NCBI GenBank assembly: GCA_028291485.1
Contig: JAQGHZ010000653.1
Location: 1 to 8,040 of the forward strand
Direction of reading: 5' to 3'
Length of the DNA stretch: 8,040 bases
DNA from: Rubritepida sp.
Lineage (GTDB): Bacteria; Pseudomonadota; Alphaproteobacteria; Acetobacterales; Acetobacteraceae
The stretch's first letter is position 1; every line of letters starts with the position of its first letter. The translations under genes were made by a program, and so were the position numbers. Positions 1-5,764 of the stretch are shown in pieces. The notes below the pieces were generated by a model. It worked only from the letters and a program-made list of their open reading frames with translations, was not told the origin of the DNA and did no database searches.

Positions 1-150
1 CGGCACGTCGAAGAGCGGGAGGATGTAGAAGAGCACGGGCACGATCACGATGCCGCCGCCCACGCCGAAGAGTCCCGCCAGCAGGCCGGAGAACAGGCCG
101 GTCGCGCCCATCGCCAGGGCCAGCAGCCCCAGCCACGCCAAATGATCCAT
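1..150 (-). CDS. TauE/SafE-family membrane transporter, N-terminal 50 residues (partial)
   Basis: This is the beginning of a gene that runs off the left edge. The 50 visible residues start MDHLAWLGLLALAMG and form a hydrophobic segment followed by the glycine-rich motif GLFGVGGG (about residues 26-33) and a second hydrophobic stretch (IVIVPVLFYILP). That arrangement is typical of the first half-repeat of TauE/SafE (sulfite exporter-type) permeases, which export or import small sulfur-containing or organic anions across the inner membrane. The ATG at 150 was chosen because an in-frame stop lies three codons upstream. A GGAAGG ribosome-binding sequence (complement of 162-167) sits 11 nt before it, slightly far. 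It is divergent from another TauE/SafE gene 104 nt away. The substrate cannot be inferred, and the rest of the protein is outside the window. Confidence 0.85.
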   Translation of the reverse strand, partial: MDHLAWLGLLALAMGATGLFSGLLAGLFGVGGGIVIVPVLFYILPLFDVP

Positions 151-219
151 CAGAATTCAGGCCTTCCAGACGATTCGGACGGCCTCGGATGGTGGTCGTT
201 CCGCGACGAGTGCCATAGC

Positions 220-233
220 TTCGCGATTGCGAA
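220..233. promoter_or_regulatory. Inverted repeat in the divergent TauE/SafE intergenic region
   Basis: TTCGC-GATT-GCGAA is a perfect 5-bp inverted repeat with a 4-nt spacer. It lies in the 104-nt gap between two divergent transporter genes, 21 nt before the TTG start of the right-hand one. It could be an operator for one or both genes. It is short enough to be chance, and I saw no convincing -35/-10 pair in the gap on either strand. Confidence 0.25.
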
Positions 234-254
234 CTGTCATCCCCGCGAGGCGAC

Positions 255-1013
255 TTGCTGATCACCGATCCCTGGTTCTACGCGCTGGCCATTCCGGCCT
301 TTCTTCTCACGGGCATCAGCAAGGGCGGCTTCGCCTCGGGGGCGGGCAATACGGGCGTGCCGATGATGTCGCTGGTGATGCCGGCCTCCCAGGCCGCGGG
401 GATCGCCCTGCCGGTGCTCTGCGCGATGGATATCGCCGCACTCCGGGCCTGGTGGGGGAAGTGGGACCGCGCGCAGCTGCGCACCATGCTGCCCGGCGCG
501 GTGGTCGGCATCATCCTCGGTACCTTCGTCTTCGGCGTGCTTCCGGACACCGTCGTGAAGGTCTTCATCGGCGGGATCACCCTGGTCTTCCTGGCGCGCA
601 GCCTCTGGCTGGAGCGCGGCAACCGTGTCGTCCCCGCCGCGTCGCCCTCGCGGATCAAGGGCGGCTTCTGGGCGGCCTGCGCCGGCTTCACGAGCTTCCT
701 CGCCCATGCCGGCGGGCCACCGGCGGCGGTCTATCTCTATCCGCTGAAACTGGATCGGGCGCGGCTCACCGCCACCACGGTCGCCCTCTTCTCGACGATG
801 AACTACCTGAAGCTGATCCCCTACTTCTTCCTGGGCGCGCTTTCGGTGCAGAACCTGCTGACGAGCCTCGTCCTGCTGCCGCTGGCGCCCATCGGCGTCC
901 GGATGGGCATCTGGCTGCAGGGCCGCATGAGCGACCGGGTCTTCTATCGCATCATCTACGTGCTCCTGGCCGCGACCGGCTTCGAGCTCGTCTACGAGGG
1001 TTTGTTTCGATGA
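255..1013 (+). CDS. TauE/SafE-family membrane transporter (complete, TTG start)
   Basis: A 252-residue polytopic inner-membrane protein, the usual length for TauE/SafE permeases. The hallmark loop is duplicated: GISKGGF at residues 20-26 in the first half and HAGGPPAAVYLYP at 151-163 in the second, each following a hydrophobic helix. Further hydrophobic segments lie at about 76-96, 100-117, 172-198, 200-219 and 230-248. The family moves sulfite, sulfoacetate or other small anions; nothing here fixes the substrate. The start is a TTG at 255 with GCGAGG just upstream (4-nt gap). An in-frame stop at 216-218 limits any extension, and the first ATG would be 36 codons in and would remove the first motif. 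The stop overlaps the next gene by 4 nt (ATGA), so the two are probably translationally coupled. Confidence 0.88.
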   Translation: MLITDPWFYALAIPAFLLTGISKGGFASGAGNTGVPMMSLVMPASQAAGIALPVLCAMDIAALRAWWGKWDRAQLRTMLPGAVVGIILGTFVFGVLPDTVVKVFIGGITLVFLARSLWLERGNRVVPAASPSRIKGGFWAACAGFTSFLAHAGGPPAAVYLYPLKLDRARLTATTVALFSTMNYLKLIPYFFLGALSVQNLLTSLVLLPLAPIGVRMGIWLQGRMSDRVFYRIIYVLLAATGFELVYEGLFR

Positions 1014-1693
1014 AGATGCTGGGTGTTCTGGGCGGCATGGGACCGCTCGCCTCCGCCGAGTTCATGCGGCAGCTCACCCTGCTGACGCCGGCCGAGCGCG
1101 ACCAGGACCACATCCCCACCGTGCTCTGGTCCGACCCGCGCGTGCCCGACCGCACCGAGGCGCGGGTGCATGGCGGCGAGGATCCGCTGCCGGCGCTGCT
1201 CCGCGGCATCAGAGGCCTGGAGGCGGCCGGCTGCGGCGCCATCGTCATCCCCTGCAACACCGCCCATGGCTGGTTCGACGGCATGCGGGCCGCCACGGCG
1301 CTGCCCATCCTGCACATCGTGGACGCGGCGGCCGATGAGCTGCGCCGCAAGGGCGTGACCGAGGGCCCGATCGGCCTGATGGGCACCACCGGCACGCTGG
1401 CCATGCGGCTCTACCAGGACCGGCTCGGCATCGAGTGCCTCACCCCCGAGCCGGACGTGCAGGAGGGGCTGGTCATGCCGGCCGTTGGCCTGGTGAAGGC
1501 GAACCGCGTCGAGGAGGCCTATGCGCCGCTGGCCCTGGTCGCGCGCGGGCTGCGCGCCCGTGGCGCCAGCGCCGTGGTGCTCGGCTGCACGGAGATTCCG
1601 CTGGGCATCGCCGCGGGTCCCGCCCTCGAATTTCCCGTGATTGACACCATTGCGGCGCTTGCGCGCGCCGCAATCGGCTGGGCGAAGGGCTGA
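1010..1693 (+). CDS. Aspartate/glutamate racemase family protein
   Basis: A 227-residue cofactor-independent amino-acid racemase of the Asp/Glu/hydantoin racemase superfamily, normal in length. It opens with MLGVLGGMGPLAS (residues 3-15), the start typical of aspartate racemases. The two catalytic cysteines are both present: Cys82 in VIPCNTAH and Cys193 in VLGCTEIPL. In this family the pair performs proton exchange at the substrate alpha carbon from opposite faces. The protein is cytoplasmic and has no signal peptide. The ATG at 1010 overlaps the stop of the upstream transporter (ATGA) and has GAGGG 9 nt upstream; a second ATG at 1016 is less well placed. Aspartate or glutamate is the likely substrate, but the superfamily also includes hydantoin racemases and maleate isomerases. 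Coupling to a transporter suggests uptake or export of the substrate or a related compound, which is inference. Confidence 0.88.
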   Translation: MKMLGVLGGMGPLASAEFMRQLTLLTPAERDQDHIPTVLWSDPRVPDRTEARVHGGEDPLPALLRGIRGLEAAGCGAIVIPCNTAHGWFDGMRAATALPILHIVDAAADELRRKGVTEGPIGLMGTTGTLAMRLYQDRLGIECLTPEPDVQEGLVMPAVGLVKANRVEEAYAPLALVARGLRARGASAVVLGCTEIPLGIAAGPALEFPVIDTIAALARAAIGWAKG

Positions 1694-1731
1694 AGCCCGG
1701 CTAGAGTCCCTCCAACAATGAGAGGCGACCG

Positions 1732-2106
1732 ATGAGTCAGGCCGAGGAATTCCACAACGTCCACGACGAGAGCCAGGGCCTCGCGCGCGAGCTCGCCCCC
1801 GGCGTCACGACGCGGATCTTCCCGGGCGAGCAGGCCATGCTCTCGGTCGTGACCATCGCGCCGCACGGCGCCGGCACCCTGCACAGCCATCCCGAGGAGC
1901 AATGGGGCATGCTGCTCGAGGGCAGCGCGGTCCGCATCCAGGGCGGCGAGGAGATCGCGGTCGGCAAGGGCGACTTCTGGCGCACCCCCGGCGGTATCGA
2001 GCATACGATGCGGGCCGGTCCAGAAGGCTGCAAGGTTCTCGACATCTTCGCCCCGCCGCGCGAGGCCTACCGCAAGGCCGGCCAGGGCTTCGCCTCCGCC
2101 ACCTGA
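1732..2106 (+). CDS. Single-domain cupin protein
   Basis: A 124-residue small beta-barrel cupin. Motif 1 appears as GTLHSHPEEQWGMLLEG (residues 48-64), with His51, His53 and Gln57 in the usual metal-ligand positions; Gln in place of Glu is common in this group. Motif 2 appears as GDFWRTPGGIEH (80-91) and fits G(X)5PXG(X)2H exactly, giving the third histidine ligand, His91. A divalent metal site is therefore intact. Such small cupins include enzymes, sugar or amino-acid binders and regulators, so no reaction can be assigned. AGAGG lies 6 nt before the ATG. The gene follows the racemase after 38 nt and precedes the patatin gene by 20 nt on the same strand, so it is probably cotranscribed. Confidence 0.85.
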   Translation: MSQAEEFHNVHDESQGLARELAPGVTTRIFPGEQAMLSVVTIAPHGAGTLHSHPEEQWGMLLEGSAVRIQGGEEIAVGKGDFWRTPGGIEHTMRAGPEGCKVLDIFAPPREAYRKAGQGFASAT

Positions 2107-2126
2107 CCTCCGAAAGGAATCGTCCG

Positions 2127-3323
2127 ATGCCGCCTTCGCTGACACGTCGTGCCGCATTGCTGGCGGGAGCCGGCAGCCTGTCCGCGTGCTCGCTGCCGAT
2201 CCGGCAGCCCGCCGTGCCGCAGGACCAGACCGCGCGCGCCACCGTCCTGGGCCTGGCCAACGAGCGCTTCCTCATCGGCCATGGATCTGCGGCGATCACC
2301 CAGGAGTACGTCGCCGCGCTGGAGCGCCGGCGGGCCTTCCTGGGTCTTGCCCCCGGCGCGACGCTCCCGGCCATGGACCTGCTGGCCGTCTCGGGCGGCG
2401 GCGAGGATGGAGCCTTCGGCGCCGGGCTGCTGAACGGCTGGACGCTGGAGGGCTCGCGCCCCGTTTTCAATCTGGTGACCGGTGTCAGCACGGGCGCGCT
2501 GACCGCGCCCTTCGCCTTCATCGGCCCTGCGGCGGATGCGCCGCTGAAGAACGTCTACACCGGGGTCACGCTGGCCGATATCGCGACCGCGCGCGGCATG
2601 ATGGCCGCGCTCTTCGACGACGCCATGTCCGATACGGCGCCGCTCTTCGGCACCATCTCGCGTGAGCTGGGCGACAACCTGCTGGCCGCCGTCGCGCAGG
2701 GCTATCGCGAGGGGCGCCTGCTGCTGATCGGCACGACGAATCTCGACACCCAGCTTCCGGTCATCTGGAACATCGGCGCCATCGCCAACAGCGGCGATCC
2801 GCGCGCGTCCAACCTCATCCGGCGCATCCTGCTGGCCTCGGCCGCGATCCCCGGGGTCTTCCCGCCGGTGCTCTTCGATGTCGAGGTGGACGGAAGGAAG
2901 TACCAGGAACTGCACGTGGACGGTGGCGCGGTGGCCCAGGCCTTCCTCTATCCGCCGGCGGTCGGCGCGCAGCGTCAGGCGAATATCCGGGCCCGCCGCC
3001 CGGTGCCGCCCCTCCGCGCCTGGATGATCCGCAACGCCAGGATCGACGCCAACTGGGCTTCGACGAATCGCCGGACCCTGAGCATCGCCCAGCGCGCCGT
3101 CGCCACCATGACGGCCGCGAGCGGCTACAACGACGCGGTGCGGATCTGGCTGAACGCGCAGCGCGACGGCGTCGAGTTCCGGATGGCCTATATCGGCTCC
3201 GATTTCGGAGTGGTTTACGACCAGCCCTTCGATCAGACCTATATGACGCCGCTGTTCGACTATGGCTTCCAGAAGGCCCGCGCGGGATATCCCTGGTCGC
3301 GGCAGCCGCCCTTCACGTCCTGA
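2127..3323 (+). CDS. Patatin-like phospholipase, predicted lipoprotein
   Basis: A 398-residue patatin-family serine hydrolase. The N-terminus has Arg7-Arg8, a hydrophobic stretch and a lipobox LSAC (residues 18-21), so Cys21 is predicted to be lipidated after signal peptidase II cleavage, placing the enzyme on a membrane facing the periplasm. The patatin core follows. The oxyanion loop is SGGGEDGAFGAG (89-100), the nucleophile elbow is GVSTG with Ser121, and the partner aspartate is Asp265 in HVDGG. All catalytic elements are intact, so acyl-ester (phospholipid or lysolipid) hydrolysis is expected. The ATG at 2127 is preceded by AAAGGA with an 8-nt gap. The open frame continues upstream to 1902, but starting there would lose the signal peptide. 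The gene ends the plus-strand run and converges with a minus-strand gene across a hairpin. Confidence 0.9.
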   Translation: MPPSLTRRAALLAGAGSLSACSLPIRQPAVPQDQTARATVLGLANERFLIGHGSAAITQEYVAALERRRAFLGLAPGATLPAMDLLAVSGGGEDGAFGAGLLNGWTLEGSRPVFNLVTGVSTGALTAPFAFIGPAADAPLKNVYTGVTLADIATARGMMAALFDDAMSDTAPLFGTISRELGDNLLAAVAQGYREGRLLLIGTTNLDTQLPVIWNIGAIANSGDPRASNLIRRILLASAAIPGVFPPVLFDVEVDGRKYQELHVDGGAVAQAFLYPPAVGAQRQANIRARRPVPPLRAWMIRNARIDANWASTNRRTLSIAQRAVATMTAASGYNDAVRIWLNAQRDGVEFRMAYIGSDFGVVYDQPFDQTYMTPLFDYGFQKARAGYPWSRQPPFTS

Positions 3324-3331
3324 CGGGGAAG

Positions 3332-3347
3332 GGCGCGGGAACGCGCC
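3332..3347. terminator. GC hairpin between convergent genes
   Basis: GGCGCG-GGAA-CGCGCC is a perfect 6-bp stem closed by a GNRA-type GGAA tetraloop on the plus strand. It lies 8 nt after the patatin stop and directly abuts the stop codon of the convergent small gene, the right place for a bidirectional terminator. Neither side has a T-run, so it may stabilise 3' ends or work with Rho rather than act as a classic intrinsic terminator. Confidence 0.5.
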
Positions 3348-3587
3348 TCAGTCGCAGTCGCAACCCGGGGTCGGGGCCGTGCTCTCGCGCATCACGTGGT
3401 GGTCCACCCACTCGGCCACGAGGCGGCGCGCCTCGGTGACCGAGGATTCCGGGTGGTGCACGCGATATAGCGTCGTGCAGGCCTGGAAGGCGGCCAGATC
3501 CGGCGTACCCACGTCGCGCAGCTCGCGATAGGCGGTCACGACGGCCCGCTCGCAGCGGCGGGCGATATGGCTGAAGTCCTTGCCCAT
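3348..3587 (-). CDS. Small Cys/His-rich hypothetical protein, 79 residues
   Basis: I do not recognise this family. The protein starts MGKDFSHIARRCERAVVTAY, is predominantly predicted helical, has no signal peptide or membrane segment, and ends in GCDCD. It has four cysteines (12, 37, 76, 78) and five histidines (7, 44, 45, 63, 64) in 79 residues, including His-His pairs and a C-terminal CxC, so metal binding is possible but unproven. It is probably real: it has a good Shine-Dalgarno (GGAGA, complement of 3593-3597), a plausible promoter of its own and a hairpin right after its stop. Two adjacent ATGs and a TTG are available. The second ATG (3587) is 6 nt from the end of GGAGA's GGAG core plus AGA, whereas the first (3590) has only 3 nt, so I prefer 3587. 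A Fur-like palindrome just upstream hints at iron-dependent control. Confidence 0.72.
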   Translation of the reverse strand: MGKDFSHIARRCERAVVTAYRELRDVGTPDLAAFQACTTLYRVHHPESSVTEARRLVAEWVDHHVMRESTAPTPGCDCD

Positions 3588-3599
3588 CATTCTCTCCAA

Positions 3600-3616
3600 T
3601 TGCGAATAACTCGCAA
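3600..3616. promoter_or_regulatory. Fur-like operator candidate
   Basis: TTGCGA-ATAAC-TCGCAA is a perfect 6-bp inverted repeat with a 5-nt spacer. Read as a 7-1-7 palindrome (TGCGAAT-A-ACTCGCA, 3601-3615) it agrees with the classical Fur consensus TGATAAT-N-ATTATCA at 10 of 14 defined positions, including the outer TG/CA and the inner AAT. It lies between the predicted -10 box and the Shine-Dalgarno of the small minus-strand gene, where a bound repressor would block initiation or early elongation. The Fur assignment is inference; another dimeric regulator could use such a site. Confidence 0.45.
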
Positions 3617-3625
3617 CGTCAGGTC

Positions 3626-3654
3626 ACAATAACCATATCTAAACAGCTGTTCAA
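3626..3654 (-). promoter_or_regulatory. Sigma70-type promoter of the small minus-strand gene
   Basis: On the minus strand TTGAAC (complement of 3649-3654) is followed after exactly 17 nt by TATTGT (complement of 3626-3631), each matching the housekeeping consensus at 4 of 6 positions. It lies in the only clearly AT-richer stretch of the window. Predicted transcription would begin near 3619, about 32 nt before the ATG at 3587. A 10-bp palindrome AACAGCTGTT (3642-3651) overlaps the -35 box and could be a second regulator site. Confidence 0.55.
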
Positions 3655-3681
3655 GTGAGGGGCAGGCTTTCCGACGGATCA

Positions 3682-3715
3682 GGGAGGCGTGTGGCGGTCG
3701 CAACACGCCCCTCCC
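3682..3715 (-). terminator. Strong hairpin downstream of the dehydrogenase operon
   Basis: The left arm GGGAGGCGTGT (3682-3692) pairs with the right arm at 3703-3715, giving 11 base pairs with one 2-nt bulge and a 10-nt loop. It sits about 80 nt beyond the stop of the minus-strand dehydrogenase gene and before the promoter of the next minus-strand gene, so it probably separates the two units. No T-run follows on the minus strand; a short ATTCT follows on the plus strand, where no gene reads in. Confidence 0.5.
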
Positions 3716-3720
3716 ATTCT

Positions 3721-3790
3721 GTCAGGACGCGGCGAAGCGTTTCCTGGCGCGCCGCGTCAAGTCGCGGCGAAGTGTTTCCTGGCGCGCCGC
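3721..3790. repeat. Two tandem 35-bp repeats with internal hairpins
   Basis: Units 3721-3755 and 3756-3790 are identical at 32 of 35 positions, differing at unit positions 5, 7 and 18. Each contains GCGGCG and CGCCGC arms separated by 15 nt, and the palindrome GGCGCGCC. In the first unit the stem extends across the junction to 9 bp (GACGCGGCG at 3726-3734 with CGCCGCGTC at 3750-3758). On the minus strand each unit ends in codons for Phe-Ala-Ala-Ser/Thr-stop. Those stops (3722-3724 and 3757-3759) fall exactly 35 and 70 nt beyond the true stop of the adjacent dehydrogenase gene (3792-3794), which ends Val-Ala-Ala-Ser-stop. The block may be a duplicated gene end or a dispersed palindromic element. 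Confidence 0.8.
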
Positions 3791-3791
3791 A

Positions 3792-4862
3792 TTAAGAGGC
3801 GGCGACGGCTTCCGCGATCGCCTTGCCCACATCCACCGTGCCGGCCTGGCCGCCCAGGTCACGCGTGCGGGGGCCGCCCTCGCCGAGCAGCTTCTCGATG
3901 GCTGTCGTGATGGCCTTGGCCGCCTCCGCCTCGCCGAGATGGTCCAGCATCATCGCGCCCGACCAGATCTGCCCGATCGGATTGGCGATGAAGCGGCCCG
4001 CAATGTCCGGCGCCGAGCCGTGCACGGGCTCGAACATCGAGGGGAAGAGCTTCTCCGGATTGATGTTGGCGCTGGCCGCCACGCCGATGGAGCCGGCCAC
4101 GGCCGGGCCCAGGTCGGAGAGGATGTCGCCGAACAGGTTGGAGCCGACCACCACGTCGAACCAGTCCGGGTGCTGCACGAAATGCGCGCAGAGGATGTCG
4201 ATGTGGAACTGGTCGGTCTTCACCTCGGGGTAGTTCTTCGCCATCTCGGCGAAGCGGTCGTCCCAGTAGGGCATCGTGAAGGTGATGCCGTTGGACTTGG
4301 TGGCTGATGTCACCTTCTTGCGCGGGCGCTTCATGGCCAGCTCGAAGGCGTATTTGATGATCCGGTCGGTGCCGGTGCGCGTCAGGACGCTCTGTTGCGA
4401 GACGAACTCGCGGTCCGTGCCCGGGAACATCGTGCCGCCGATGCTGCTGTACTCGCCCTCGGTGTTCTCGCGGACGACGTAGAAGTCGATCTCGGCGGGC
4501 GTGCGGTTGGCGAGCGGCGTGGAGACGCCCGGCAGCAGCTTGCAGGGGCGCAGCGAGACATACTGGTCGAAGCCGCGGCGGATCGGGATCAGCAGGCCCC
4601 AGAGCGAGGTGTGGTCGGGCACGCCGGGCCAGCCCACGGCGCCGAGGAAGACGCTGTCGCTGTCCTTCAGCTGGTCGAGCCCGTCCTCGGGCATCATCCT
4701 GCCGGTCTTGGTGTAGGTCTCGCAGGACCAGTCGTAATGCGTGAGCTTCAGGTCGAAGCCGAAGCGGCGCGCGGCGGCGTCGAGCACGCGCAGGCCCTCG
4801 GGCGTGGTTTCCTTGCCGATTCCATCGCCCGGAATGACGGCGATGCGGTGCGTTCGTGCCAT
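3792..4862 (-). CDS. Tartrate dehydrogenase/decarboxylase or D-malate dehydrogenase (isocitrate/isopropylmalate dehydrogenase superfamily)
   Basis: A 356-residue NAD-dependent beta-hydroxyacid oxidative decarboxylase. It opens with HRIAVIPGDGIGKE (residues 5-18). Substrate-binding residues are seen in WGLLIPIRRGFDQYVSLRP (88-106; this WGLLIPIRRG context is typical of tartrate/D-malate enzymes rather than LeuB) and in RENTEGEYSS (131-140). Lys189 in ATKSN is the expected catalytic lysine. Asp222, Asp246 and Asp250, the last two in NLFGDILSD, are the expected Mn/Mg ligands, and HGSAPDIAG (281-289) is the NAD pocket. Likely substrates are tartrate and D-malate, as for TtuC/DmlA; LeuB activity is less likely. 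ATG 4862 fits the family start, while an in-frame ATG at 4874 has no ribosome-binding site. It is the last gene of a three-gene minus-strand run, 29 nt after the MsrQ-like gene. Confidence 0.88.
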   Translation of the reverse strand: MARTHRIAVIPGDGIGKETTPEGLRVLDAAARRFGFDLKLTHYDWSCETYTKTGRMMPEDGLDQLKDSDSVFLGAVGWPGVPDHTSLWGLLIPIRRGFDQYVSLRPCKLLPGVSTPLANRTPAEIDFYVVRENTEGEYSSIGGTMFPGTDREFVSQQSVLTRTGTDRIIKYAFELAMKRPRKKVTSATKSNGITFTMPYWDDRFAEMAKNYPEVKTDQFHIDILCAHFVQHPDWFDVVVGSNLFGDILSDLGPAVAGSIGVAASANINPEKLFPSMFEPVHGSAPDIAGRFIANPIGQIWSGAMMLDHLGEAEAAKAITTAIEKLLGEGGPRTRDLGGQAGTVDVGKAIAEAVAAS

Positions 4863-4891
4863 GACGTGTCCCATCCTCGATGGGTTTCGAG

Positions 4892-5764
4892 TTACGCCCG
4901 GCGCAGCCTTTGGACAAGCTGCCAGCCGGCCGCCAAGACCACGAACCCGGCCATGCCGATGGCCGCCCAGGCGGCCGGTCGCGGCCCGAAGGTCAGGTCG
5001 AAATTGGCCGCCGCGACACGGCTGGCGGGCAGGTTCGTGGCGAGCGCGTACCAGGCGTATTCGACGCCGACCGTGGCCAGGAAAGCGGCGACGGTGAGCG
5101 CGGCCAGCGCGAGCAGGTTGGACTGCAGGCGCGCCGGGACCAGCCGCCAGAGCAGCAGCCAGAGCAGGATGCCGGTCAGCAGGCTCTCCTGGCTGACGTC
5201 GGACTTGGCCTGGATGAAGGCGTGCAGCATCCCCAGGATCGTGATCAGGAAGATGAGCCGGTGCAGCCGCTTCCAGCGGCGGCCGAGCTGGCGCATCCAG
5301 CCGTCGGTCGAGGTCCAGCCCAATACGCATAGCCCCAGGATCGCGACGAAGCCGATGGTCAGGTAGAAGCGCTTCACGATCTCGAGGATGGCGGTCGTCA
5401 CGATCCAGTTCTGGTCGGCGACGTAGAGCACGAGGTGGAGCAGCACCCAGGCCAGCGCGCCCAGCCCCACCATGCGGCGGATCTGGTAGAGCCGCGGCCA
5501 GGCGAGGACGCGACCCGCCGGCGTGATGGCGAGGCTCGCGATCAGGAAGCGGATGGACCAGCGCCCGGTCTCGTGCATGACGGCGTTCAGCGGCTCGGGG
5601 CCGAGATTGTCCTGCCACCAGTAGCTCAGGATGAGGAAGGTGGGCAGGATCAGGATCGCCAGCGCCGCGATCCGCAGCGGCGAGAGCTTGCCGTTGCGCT
5701 CGCGCCAGAGGACCCAGTCGGGGACGGCCTTCACGGGGACCCGCTCGGCGCGCGGCGCCCTCAT
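4892..5764 (-). CDS. MsrQ/YedZ-like ferric reductase-type heme membrane protein
   Basis: A 290-residue polytopic inner-membrane protein of the ferric-reductase-like transmembrane superfamily. The sequence order matches MsrQ, the heme b subunit that passes electrons to the periplasmic methionine-sulfoxide reductase MsrP. It shows HETGRWSIRFLIASLAITP (64-82), RRMVGLGALAWVLLHLVLY (96-114), GWTSTDGWMRQLGRRWKRLH (149-168) and LHAF (180-183). His64, His110, His168 and His181 lie in or next to helices, and the last three suit heme coordination. It is longer than typical MsrQ (about 200 residues), with an extra basic N-terminus of about 30 residues and two additional C-terminal hydrophobic segments (about 217-240 and 264-284). 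No msrP is visible next to it. The start overlaps the stop of the upstream ELM1-family gene (ATGA), indicating translational coupling. Its partner and substrate are unknown. Confidence 0.82.
   Translation of the reverse strand: MRAPRAERVPVKAVPDWVLWRERNGKLSPLRIAALAILILPTFLILSYWWQDNLGPEPLNAVMHETGRWSIRFLIASLAITPAGRVLAWPRLYQIRRMVGLGALAWVLLHLVLYVADQNWIVTTAILEIVKRFYLTIGFVAILGLCVLGWTSTDGWMRQLGRRWKRLHRLIFLITILGMLHAFIQAKSDVSQESLLTGILLWLLLWRLVPARLQSNLLALAALTVAAFLATVGVEYAWYALATNLPASRVAAANFDLTFGPRPAAWAAIGMAGFVVLAAGWQLVQRLRRA

Noticed and set aside
227..1009. Upstream extension of the racemase frame from a TTG at 227
   Set aside because: This stretch lies out of frame within the transporter gene and its Arg/Gly/Ala-rich translation looks non-coding; the racemase begins at 1010 with a good ribosome-binding site.
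1687..1698. GGGC-TGAA-GCCC hairpin around the racemase stop
   Set aside because: Only a 4-bp stem; expected by chance at this GC content.
1641..1707. TTGACA at 1641 and TAGAGT at 1702 as a promoter for the cupin gene
   Set aside because: The spacing is about 55 nt, far too long, and no good -35 lies 17 nt before TAGAGT.
3642..3653. LexA/SOS box suggested by GAAC-AGCT-GTTT on the minus strand
   Set aside because: Alphaproteobacterial LexA uses direct GTTC-N7-GTTC sites, which are not present, and the palindrome does not fully match the Gram-positive box.
3721..3790. CRISPR array suggested by short tandem repeats
   Set aside because: The two units abut without spacers and no cas genes are present.
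4863..5618. Upstream extension of the dehydrogenase frame through the MsrQ-like gene, suggesting a fusion
   Set aside because: The extension is an out-of-frame reading of the MsrQ-like gene with low-complexity Arg/Pro/Ala composition; the family N-terminus begins at 4862.
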